From NCBI RefSeq assembly GCF_001039355.2, contig NW_019775347.1:438900-470113 (forward strand): a stretch of DNA of 31,214 nucleotides, written 5' to 3'. The notes under the pieces are model-generated. The model was not told the DNA's origin, searched no databases, and was given only the letters and a program-made list of their open reading frames with translations. Within the stretch, counting starts at the first letter, position 1. Every line of letters starts with the position of its first letter. The position numbers were made by a program, and so were the translations under genes. This document shows positions 20,128 through 28,100 of this stretch, piece after piece. This stretch comes from Lingula anatina (Eukaryota > Brachiopoda > Lingulata > Lingulida > Lingulidae).

Positions 20128-21510
20128 ATCATGTTAATTTTTCATTTCACTTGGTAGGCTTTCAACATGAAATAGTGCTATAAAAATCAATGTAATTCTA
20201 GGGTCATTGCATTTTGTTCGTTTTGCATAATGAAGAAGCCGTTCTCCTTATAATATATCCTGCTGATTCAGACTGGTAAAATTTCTTAATAGTACCGGTG
20301 CCATAGTTGGCTCTGTAGTCGGTTTCATCGCCCTGTGTGTCATCATAGGAGTCGTCATCTGCTGCGCAACCGGACGCTGTGGGCAAAGAAGAGGAACGGG
20401 TAAGAGAAGAAACACTCACGTGGTCCTATGTGGGGTGGGGGAGGGGGGAGGGCAAAACAGAAGAAGCATTGGTGATATTCTTAAAGTACATGATGGAGGA
20501 TGACGAGACGTAAAGGGTTGCTAAACGTGGTTAACATGTGGCCCTAGCCTCAAAAGGCAGATAATCTACGAAAAAAATGGGACAGTATAGAAAAAATATT
20601 GATATGAATAGAAAAGAACATTTGTGGTAGCCTAGGCCTACTCAGATTCTTTTATCTAAAAAAAAATCTACCTGTATTTTTAATCAACATTTGTAAGAAC
20701 TTTGTTTGTAGTGTGTGAATGGTGTGTGGAAGGTGTTTCTGTCTCTTATTGTGTTGTAAGTGTCTTGTATTAATTTTCGTGAATAAAAAAAAAACAAAAA
20801 AAAAAAAAACAAAAAAAAAACATGTGGCCATAGCAAAAGGGGTCGAGTTCTAGAAACGCCACTGGGCTACAAAATTCAACGAACTCTGTATCGGGTAGGC
20901 TACTGCATCTGGAATGATGAAATGAAACATTTCCTTATGCGCTGTAAAGAGCAACAAAGAGAAAAGAGTTGTAATCGAGACATAATTGCATCTTGAACTA
21001 CTACATGTACAGTGTACCGGTAGTATTCATGGCCGTACTATAATTCGTGAGTTCCAATGTGTTTCCTGAGTATGTATATTTATCAGAACCTAAAGTATTG
21101 TCACAAAACGGATGCCAATTACTGTTAGTACAGTGGATGCTGTAAATTTCTTTACAGTGACCAGACCCCCAGGTAACGGCATAGTAATGTTGAACACGCA
21201 AGGTTACCCAGTCGGGTACGCCCCGCCACCACCAAATACAGCGTATGGACCAGGGATACCTCAGCCGAATGCGGTTTATGGCCCAGGAACACAGCCACCG
21301 TATACAGGGTATGGGCCAGGAATTCCCTCTCAACAGCCGCCAAACACGGAGTTTGGACCAGGAATTCCACCTCCCAATAACCCATTTGGACCAGGATCGC
21401 TACCCAATGCAGAGGCACCACCACTGGATCCCGCGAAAGGAGCCGGTAATGATGCACCCCCTCCCCCATACCCGGGCACAGATGATACTAACACCCCACT
21501 CCAACGTTAA
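15708..21510 (+). CDS. Gene 3: complete Shisa/CYYR1-like multi-domain type I membrane protein
   Basis: Exons are 15708-15768 (signal peptide), 18625-18816, 18973-19209 or 19251 (donor uncertain), 19813-20053, 20293-20399 and 21158-21510. Leaving out the second ectodomain exon gives 954 nt (317 aa); including it to 19209 gives 396 aa; both are in frame. Order: signal peptide (about residues 1-21), two or three eight-Cys ectodomains, a WNSWSNWGSW stalk with an NTS sequon, a TM helix with GxxxGxxxG, CC/RR juxtamembrane, and a tail of about 116 residues with GPGIP repeats and PPPPYPG. Known Shisa and CYYR1 proteins have one such ectodomain; several in a row is unusual. The start ATG is supported by the matching exon of gene 4. 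The role of a surface adaptor binding WW-domain partners is inferred. Confidence 0.75.
16219..16348. mobile_element. TIR element family A, copy 4 (gene 3 intron 1)
   Basis: Left end GGTGTGACGGGAATTGTAG, right end GACGACCATTCCTGTCGCACC. The interior carries TGTACAGGTGACATTCGGCCC in the opposite orientation to the 3'-flank copies. Gene 4 has the same insertion at 25431. Confidence 0.65.
16891..17087. mobile_element. TIR element, ATTCCCAGAGATTTAGATCGAT ends
   Basis: The left end ATTCCCAGAGATTTAGAT and the reverse complement of the right end (ATTCCCACAGATTTTAGAT) match with a single mismatch and a 1-nt gap. The size is about 200 bp and the interior is non-coding. Confidence 0.55.
17300..17338. 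repeat. G-rich homopolymer tract
   Basis: A GT run passes into about 17 G's and then GCAGGGGGGAGGG. It is a candidate quadruplex former and probably error-prone in assembly. Confidence 0.7.
17355..17478. mobile_element. CAGGCCC-type element, intron copy
   Basis: It shares the words GATCTAG, TACA, AAAGGTCCACT, AACCCTCCCTTTAAAATTGCTG and a terminal ACGGGCCTG with the complete element at 21794-21927. Its left end is not resolved. Confidence 0.5.
18625..18816 (+). CDS. Gene 3 ectodomain exon 1 (phase 1-1)
   Basis: 192 nt, acceptor TTTCCAG, donor CAACAG|GTTCGT. It encodes SGGEYCCPYY...SYCSTYCCGISTSKYCC...LCPAVTSTTTTT. The Thr run forms the linker to the next domain. The equivalent exon in gene 4 (28352-28543) has the same length. 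Confidence 0.85.
18973..19209 (+). CDS. Gene 3 ectodomain exon 2, 3' end uncertain
   Basis: The acceptor TCTTTACAG is clear; a second in-frame acceptor nine bases on (GTACAG) would drop Arg-Thr-Val. It encodes SGEYCCPYY...FYCPQYCCGTSTSKYCC...SCPTPSNP then WSSWSSWSSWTSSTTSG. No GT lies where the siblings splice. Options are a GC donor at 19210 (phase 1), a GT donor at 19252 inside the adjacent MITE (phase 1), or reading through to TAG at 19293-19295 for a secreted form. Only transcript data can choose. Confidence 0.7.
19212..19665 (+). pseudogene. Ghost ectodomain exon of gene 3, split by a TTAA element
   Basis: Sequence on the left (TTCCTCGTACTTAA) and right (GCAGATGTT...TATAGCTGGTAATGTCCGCTCGCCACTCCACC...AGGTGGGTTTG) of the MITE joins into the 3' part of an ectodomain exon, closest to the broken exon 10644-10871. 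It shares with that exon the stop codon after the Tyr-Ser-Trp position. Its 5' part is missing because it is fused to the end of the preceding exon. Confidence 0.65.
19225..19578. mobile_element. piggyBac-like MITE with TTAA target duplication
   Basis: TTAA occurs at 19225-19228 and 19575-19578 and flanks a 346-bp element with ends AGGGATAAT. A further AACTCTTCGT follows the 9-bp match on both ends after a 6-nt gap on the left. No transposase is present. TTAA duplication is the hallmark of piggyBac-type transposition; family membership is inferred from that. The interior contains a perfect 26-bp palindrome (19405-19430). Confidence 0.75.
19654..19678. repeat. AAT microsatellite
   Basis: A short run of AAT units just after the ghost exon. 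Gene 2 has a shorter version at the matching place (10895-10910). Confidence 0.7.
19813..20053 (+). CDS. Gene 3 last ectodomain exon (phase 1-2)
   Basis: 241 nt, acceptor TATTTACAG, donor AAATGT|GTACGT. It encodes SSGEYCCAYY...FYCPQYCCGTSTSKYCC...SCPTPSNP, stalk WNSWSNWGSWTLSNTSGIINV. NTS is a possible N-glycosylation site. It is nearly identical to gene 4 exon 28707 up to the stalk. Confidence 0.8.
20091..20124. repeat. CT microsatellite, gene 3 copy
   Basis: Seventeen CT units in the ectodomain-to-TM intron. Confidence 0.9.
20293..20399 (+). CDS. Gene 3 TM exon
   Basis: 107 nt, acceptor TTAATAG, donor ACGG|GTAAG. It encodes TGAIVGSVVGFIALCVII then GVVICCATGRCGQRRGT. One juxtamembrane Cys of gene 1 is Arg here. 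Confidence 0.8.
20533..20834 (+). mobile_element. Retroposed insertion with A-rich tail and 16-bp target duplication
   Basis: AACATGTGGCCCTAGC (20533-20548) and AACATGTGGCCATAGC (20819-20834) flank about 270 bp that is absent from genes 1 and 2. The insert ends GTGAATAAA and then A-rich sequence broken by C's. A tail after a polyadenylation-like signal plus a long target duplication indicates LINE-driven insertion of a 5'-truncated LINE or SINE. It has no coding frame and cannot be assigned further. Confidence 0.75.
21158..21510 (+). CDS. Gene 3 cytoplasmic tail exon
   Basis: Acceptor TTTCTTTACAG; frame VTRPPGNGI... to TAA at 21508-21510. It contains repeats AYGPGIPQPN, VYGPGTQPPYTG, YGPGIPSQQPPNTE, FGPGIPPPNN and FGPGSLPNA, then NDAPPPPYPGTDDTNTPLQR. 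It is very close to gene 1 but lacks one repeat unit and the PPT of TPPTTQG. Confidence 0.85.
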
Positions 21511-21550
21511 TTCATCTGGCGCAGATAGACTTAAATGGCCACAGTGTGCC

Positions 21551-21718
21551 GGCGTGGCAGGGGTGGCAGTCCTAGCAATGGAAGTCCGGGCTCCCATATG
21601 ATTAGTACAGGTCAGGGTTAGTCGAGGTATTGGGATTAGTATATGGGACAAATGTCACCTGTACAAAGTAATGGGGAACAGACTATGGCTCCTAGCGGAC
21701 TACCATTCTTGTCACACC
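21551..21718. mobile_element. TIR element family A, copy 5
   Basis: Left GGCGTGGCAGGGGTGGCAG, right GCGGACTACCATTCTTGTCA then CACC. Same place as copies 1 and 3. Confidence 0.6.
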
Positions 21719-21788
21719 AGTTCTCATTTATCGCTGTGATGCATTCAATCTCACCTTCGTGCCCTTTATGACCAAATCTCTACTTTGC

Positions 21789-21932
21789 TGAAGCAGGCCC
21801 GTAGCCAGGGGGGTTCAGGGGGTTCAAAAGATCAAAAATTTGATCTAGGTACATGAAGTTTTTATGGAAAAAGGTCCACTTTATCAGAAAAAGAACCCCC
21901 CTTTTGAAATTGCTGACTATGGGCCTGTGAAG
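21789..21932. mobile_element. CAGGCCC TIR element with TGAAG duplication
   Basis: The ends CAGGCCCGTAGCC and (reverse complement) CAGGCCCATAGTC bound 134 bp at 21794-21927, flanked by TGAAG at 21789-21793 and 21928-21932. The gene 1 flank has the unoccupied site near 2290. Gene 2 keeps only the last 19 bp of the element. Confidence 0.7.
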
Positions 21933-23295
21933 CAAGTTTCCTTTAATTGGTGTTTTAAGTCAAATGAATGTAAAGTGATTTATATCTAACTCTGAATGTG
22001 TATCCATTGTTAGTTTCTTAAACAGTGCCTGGTGATTGCAGCTTTTGTATATATAGAAGAGATTGTCGTTAAATGCTTATGTATTCAAGAAAGTGATTAG
22101 ACCTTATGTGTTTATATATCGTTCCCCATATCTTTTACTGAGTATTAGTCCAATCATTAAATTAACTGGAGCTTGAATTCTTCGTGCAAATGTAAATTCA
22201 GCAAATATATTGATGACCAAATATATTGATTGGACACCACCAAATGTGATTTTATAGATCAGACTGCTTGTTATGTTTTTTATGTTTGAGTGATTATTTC
22301 GTGTCTGTTATTAAACTTAAGATAAACCGTTTCGATGGCCTTGTCTTACCGAAAGTTTTTTTAAAGTTAATGTTTTGATGTAAATTAATCTATCCAGGTC
22401 GATTGATGAGTATTAAGGTAGGACTTTAAAAATATGGAGAAAGACTGCTGTGAACTTTTTGAACTTTAGATTAAAAGGTTTTCCTTTTTATGTTATGTAC
22501 ATAGTTACCAAATTATGTATGATGTTTTTCTTCATCATTAGAGTGACGTGGGTCCCACTTATAAAAACAACGTGTTTTATTTAACTTCTAGTTGAAATTA
22601 CGAATATTTCTATGCCTTTCTTTATATTCAAGCCATATATTTTTGTTAGGATATATATGTTTCTTTTTTATTTTTAAACCGAATCTATGTCTGGCAAAGT
22701 ATCCTCTTTTCGTTAGTTCTAGATGTAAAATATTTTGAAAATATTTTAAATGGTAATCTTTATATATGTTCTGCGAACGGTAAAAGAGATAAAAGAGAAT
22801 ATCTACAACTTAACTTACAAGAAACGTATTGTTATCATAAATAGTACAAGCAACTTACTTTGAATGCTTAGCTGTTAAGAAGTGTTGTAAAATTGTTATA
22901 CAGGTAATGAAAAGTGAAATTTTCAACTTACATGAAACATCGGATAATTGAATTGAGATAATTACAAAAATAGTGATTATACAGCATTCCTTGAAATGCT
23001 GTGGGTTTTCAGTGCATAACAGCCATATTTTATTACTCAAAAATCGTCATATATATACACAAGAAAACTACATTTTATACAGTATTTTAGGTACGTTGCA
23101 CGCATTGTGACCTAAGGCAGAATGACTAAGAAAGAGGTAGAAATTAACTTTATCATGGGTATATAAGTACGAGCAAATGACATTGAATTCATAGTAATTA
23201 GGAATAGTACGTGGTGCGTGGTGTGGCATATCAGAATGGGTAACAATAGGACGAAAACTGTGATATTGATACAAAGATGTGATGATCTCTACTGC

Positions 23296-23443
23296 CGTCG
23301 TGACAGGAATTGAAGTCCGGAATCCCATATGGTTAGAACAGGTTAGGGTTAGTCTGAATATTGGGGTAAGTATATGGACGGAACGTCACCTGTTCAGAGT
23401 AATGGTGGACGGACTACGGCTTCTAGCGGACTACCATTCCTGT
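23296..23443. mobile_element. TIR element family A, copy 6
   Basis: Left CGTGACAGGAATTGAAG, right GCGGACTACCATTCCTGT. It occupies the distal 3'-flank site, matching copies 2 and 8. Confidence 0.6.
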
Positions 23444-23610
23444 ATCTCCCTGTATCTTCTTCATGCAAAAACAAACATACTGTATATACACAAGCGTGTA
23501 ACTGGTTCTTGGATTAAATGGAGCACTTATAGGACTTCTACTTTGAGTTATAGCGTTTTTCGGAAACTTAATTACATTTACCATTGGTGACGGAAACTGT
23601 ATGCATACTG

Positions 23611-24149
23611 GTTCTTGTAGTACAGACGTAGAAGTTAATGTCAGTTATACAACTCGGAATCACGCCGTCCAGAGTCAACGTTTTGCTTTTTAGGTTAAAT
23701 ATTCAGACATACGCACAATTTCCATTGAACGACATACACATTTAATGTTACTGTATATTTATGAGTCAAAGAAGCAATGCTGGTAGTATGAAGTACAGCT
23801 CGAATCTCCGTGCACGTCTCTTTCTATTTCTTTATCACTCTTCCCCTCTCTCTGAATTTTGATAAAATTTTACAGGTGGAGTTGTTATCCATTTTGCTGA
23901 AGGAACTAGGACAAAGTAGCTCTAGGGCAGACGTAATGCACATGTACTGAATCGTTCTGGTATGAACTTCAGCACTTTTGTCAGACTTAAAAAATTTTAC
24001 TTAGGCTAAATAAAGCGAATCGTCACCGCTAAACCATTTTTCACAAAGGCTATATATGTTTTATATAAAAATCTACCGTGATTCTTGACCAATTGGCAGA
24101 AAAACCTGTTTTCTAACTTTATAATTTCAGTAATGTGTGCATATAAAAT
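23611..24149. other. Intergenic spacer, gene 3 to gene 4
   Basis: Short, AT-rich, no gene. The first 50 bases still match the distal flank of gene 4 (about 30090-30125). Confidence 0.45.
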
Positions 24150-25085
24150 AAGAAAATACTGTAAACGGGCCTACCTCGTACATCAAATTAATTATGAAAT
24201 GATCATACAATAAAGTAAACTAGACTTAAATGTGAAGAAGAGATGTTCCATATCTACAGATCAATGTTATGCACATTGCAAAGCGTCCTCTTTTTGATCG
24301 CGACCTAAATAAAAACTGCTGACTTACATATGTACTTACCGGGCGCATCTGTTTTTATAAATAAAAGATTATCATGAAATTAGAGTCTTATTTATGAACT
24401 GTACATATACGGTCGTGGGAGTCACTCGTACTATCTTGTGTGTCATTTTGAACAACGGAGTCGACAATGCATACATGTACATTATGTTCCGGCCTCTGCA
24501 TCGGGGAAACACGTACATGAAGTCACGTGATATCAGTAGACAAAGCACAGACGCAACATTTGGCGGTAAAGTACAAAAGGAAGGTGGACGGAAACGAACA
24601 GAACAAAGGTACCTGTATTAAACGGAAAATCCAACAAGCAGAGGTAAGGTGTCGTTTTCTATACAACGTTTTCATAACCCTCCCACCCTCCCATGCATTA
24701 ATTTTATCGCCCACCTTTAACAATCAGATCTTTACTTATAATTTTTAATTAATTATTATATTATTTTCTTTATCAAAGGTCTTTATGCAATACAAAATGT
24801 AACGAGTGACTCCCAATCGCCATAACAAACAATGGATCATTAAAAATTCTGATTGTTAAATGAACAGTATTTTTATTTATTATGTACAAGAGAGTAAATC
24901 CATGTATGATACTGCATGACCCATTTGCTGAACGGGAGACCAAGAATACAGGGGCTACATCAGTAGACTTACTCCACGTTTTTAACGGCTCATAAGGGTA
25001 GTCTCAGTGCATTGAATTAGGTTATAAGGGTCTAGCAATCATACCAAAAAAGTTTCCAACACCGTACTTTTGGATAAAAAAGAGC
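24150..25085 (+). promoter_or_regulatory. Conserved 5' flank / 5' UTR of gene 4, split by an insertion
   Basis: 24150-24360 and 24897-25085 match the gene 3 5' flank in order. The 530 bp between them (24364-24896) is absent from gene 3. The right block ends GGATAAAAAAGAGC directly at the ATG, whereas gene 3 has about 30 more bases there. Confidence 0.5.
24416..24815. mobile_element. Inverted-repeat insertion in the gene 4 5' flank
   Basis: A perfect 14-bp inverted repeat TGGGAGTCACTCGT / ACGAGTGACTCCCA lies inside the 530-bp segment that gene 3 lacks. The interior has no convincing gene. The exact ends of the inserted DNA (24364-24896) extend past the inverted repeat, so this may be an element within a larger insertion. 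Confidence 0.5.
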
Positions 25086-25149
25086 ATGGCTGTCCAATTT
25101 AAGGCCATTTTGACTTGTTTGTTTACGTTGCTGGCAATCATACACGCAG
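25086..25149 (+). CDS. Gene 4 signal-peptide exon
   Basis: 64 nt, ATG to donor CACGCAG|GTACGT, phase 1. It is one codon longer than the gene 3 exon (AIIHA against AIHT). Confidence 0.85.
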
Positions 25150-28100
25150 GTACGTATAATGGATTCTATAAACAGTACTAGTATATGCCTACAATGTAGG
25201 TCCCTTTAGTTCAGCGATAATTGTGGAGTGCCCCATGTTACACTGGTAAAGGCCCCATGTTACACTGTATACGGAGATCACAAACGTGAACCGACCCTTC
25301 ACATTAAAACCTTATGTCCAAGTTAAAACTAACATCTCTACAAATATGTGTTGATACTGCGGATGGTAGGCCTATTGTAGGCCTACTAATATATCTAGAT
25401 ATCGATCCCATTGTTAAGTGTATAATAGCCGGTGTGACGGGAATGATAGTCCGTTCCCCATTAGTATTATGTACAGGTGACATTCGGCCCATATACTTAC
25501 CCTAATACTCCGACTAGCCCTGCACTTATATAGTTTATTTACTTTATAATAATATATTCCATTAGTCTCATACATACAATCACATATACATACTGGTACA
25601 GCTGTAGGAGATCTGATCCCTTGCTGAATACTTCCAGCCTGTTTAATGTATCGTGCTAAATTACATAATTCTTTTTTACTGGAAGTATTCAGGATCATTC
25701 AGCAGGAGAACAAAAAAAGGCTTAATAAACTTATTCCTGATACTAATACAGCGAGAGCACCCAAGGACGAAGTGGAACTCGTCTTCTATCTCATTACAAT
25801 GTGGTCATTTCCTTTGTTCTAGTGGGATTTTTCTACATCTACTTGTCTCTATTGCTAATTTGTGCGAAGAAATTTTACTGATTAATTTTTTATATTTAGC
25901 TGGAATTGGCTTCGTAAGGTAAGATTGCATAGTAACGCGATCAATGAGGTGGCTATATAGCCAGCATTTCCGCGAACCGAGCTGCGCCTCGATGATCACA
26001 CTCTTTCATATCGCATACAGTAATCGACTCGTGTTGTAACTATTACGTATAATACTGCATGCCCCATTTGCTGAACGTATGTGAGACCAAGCTTACAGGG
26101 ACTACACAAGTAGACTTACTCCACGTTTTTAACGGCTCATATGGGTAGCCCAATGCATCGAATTAGGTTATAAGGGTCTAGCAATCATACCAAAAAGTTT
26201 GCAACACCGTACTTTTGGATAAAAAGAGCTAGAATTGGCTTCGTAAGATAAAATTGTATGGTAACACGGTCAATGAGGTGTCTATATAGCCAGCATTTTC
26301 GAGATCAGTTTATGTCTGAAAATACAGCTTGCTGTTGGACATCCATTAATTTTTGTTTAACTTGGGAAACGATAAACTTTTCATTGTATTAACTTGGATA
26401 CAGCCAAAATTCATGAAAGCCTGTTTCTATAAGAATGTCATGCACCTTAAAAAGCCTGTTGCCACATGGTGTTTTATTCATATCTTCAGTCATAAGATAG
26501 GTTAAGCATTCTTGTAAGATGCAATTATTTGTTTTTCTCAATTTCAACCAATATTTTTTTATTCTTGTTTTCCTAGTACACGACAAATGAAACCTTCTCA
26601 ATTAAGCATAGATCATTGCATCTGGAGTTGAACGCTAAAATAAATTTCCCAAAGTTCAAATGAACTTTTACGAGGTCTGGTGCACGATGGTGCCCCCAGA
26701 TTTCACATCCATAGTTAGCAATGCTAGATATATAAGTATGAAATAATGAAAGAGCATGCTATGATTTAGGCTCATATCAGTGCACTATACAGACTAAACA
26801 ACGCTTTACGACACTGCAAGGCTAATTGTTTTTGGGCTTTGAAGAATTTGCCATTAAAGGACCATTTATCAGCATACATTGCCAATGAGTTCAACATGTT
26901 TTGTAATCCTATTACAGAATCAGCTGACAAAACTAAATCATCCGCGTACATGAGTAAAAAAAGTGACAAGTCTTTCACCTCAACTGGTTGCAGACGATTT
27001 TTAAAAAATTCTAATTCACAGTCATTAACATAAAGTGAAAAAAGATAGGGGACAACACCTCTCCCTGTAGAACACCTCTACTATTCTCAAAATAGTCTGA
27101 ATTTTTTCCGTTGAGCAATATGCCTGTTTTCACATTATGGTAAAGGGATTTAATAACGGAGAGGGATTTGCCACCTATTCCTTACTTCGATAATTTGTAC
27201 CACAACTTAGCTCTGTCTATAGTATCGAAACATTGTTTATAATCAACGAAGCAACAGTATAGTTTCCTCTTCTCGTATAGAAATTTACTAATTATAGTGT
27301 TTAGCGCAAAAATTGCGTCCGTGGTACTATGTTTAGGACGGAAACCAAATTGTGCGTCATTCATAATATCATTTCTATCTGACCATGCCAGTAGTCTTGC
27401 GTTTATAATAGAAGTGAAGAGTTTACACATACAGCTAATTAAACTTATACCTCTATATTTACTTGGATCAGAATATTCACCCTTTTTGTACCTTTTTGTA
27501 CACTGGGACAATCAATGAGTTACAGAGGATCTTAGGGAATAACCTTTATCGAACATTGCATTAAATATAATATGGAGGTAGGGCAGTAATATTTCAGAAA
27601 ATTCAGTAAAGTTCTCATGTAACATACATGTACCACCATAACCATGACATTTACTACGCTTGAGAGTTTTAATGGATGCTTTGATTTCCTCTACTGTTGA
27701 TTCTGTATTTAATTCATCAAAAATTGAGCCATTTCCATTTTCTAAAGTACCACTAGGTGTAGCACCTCCATTTTCGTCGCTGTTCATGTTCTTAAAATAG
27801 TGGAAGAATTCTACCCCTAGGACTACCATTGTTGTCGCACCTGTTGAAAACGCATCTCGCCAGCCCACACTTTAATTGTTTTCAAGCCGTCTTATATGAT
27901 AAGTATATCGACAGGCGAATACAAGAACTCATTGCTTCTAAAAAGTACTGTATATGAACAGGTATTTTTGCTTAGCCTCAATAAATTCGCTTAGAGTTAT
28001 CGGCTTTCACAAACTGAGAACAAATTGAGCTGTAAAGATTTACTGGTTTTAAGCAATATTATAGCCTGATATGAAAAAGTCAAGGGCATTGAAGTGAGTT

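Larger units (their letters stand above)
21511..23610 (+). other. Gene 3 3' UTR and conserved 3' flank
   Basis: Contains family A copies 5 and 6, the complete CAGGCCC element and the GTGGGTCCCAC motif (22548-22558). The first 280 bp match gene 1 best; beyond about 21935 the match is to gene 2. No coding region. Confidence 0.6.

Noticed and set aside
25653-25922. Plus-strand 89-codon open frame
   Set aside because: It lies antisense to the LINE C-terminal fragment, whose minus-strand reading shows family motifs.
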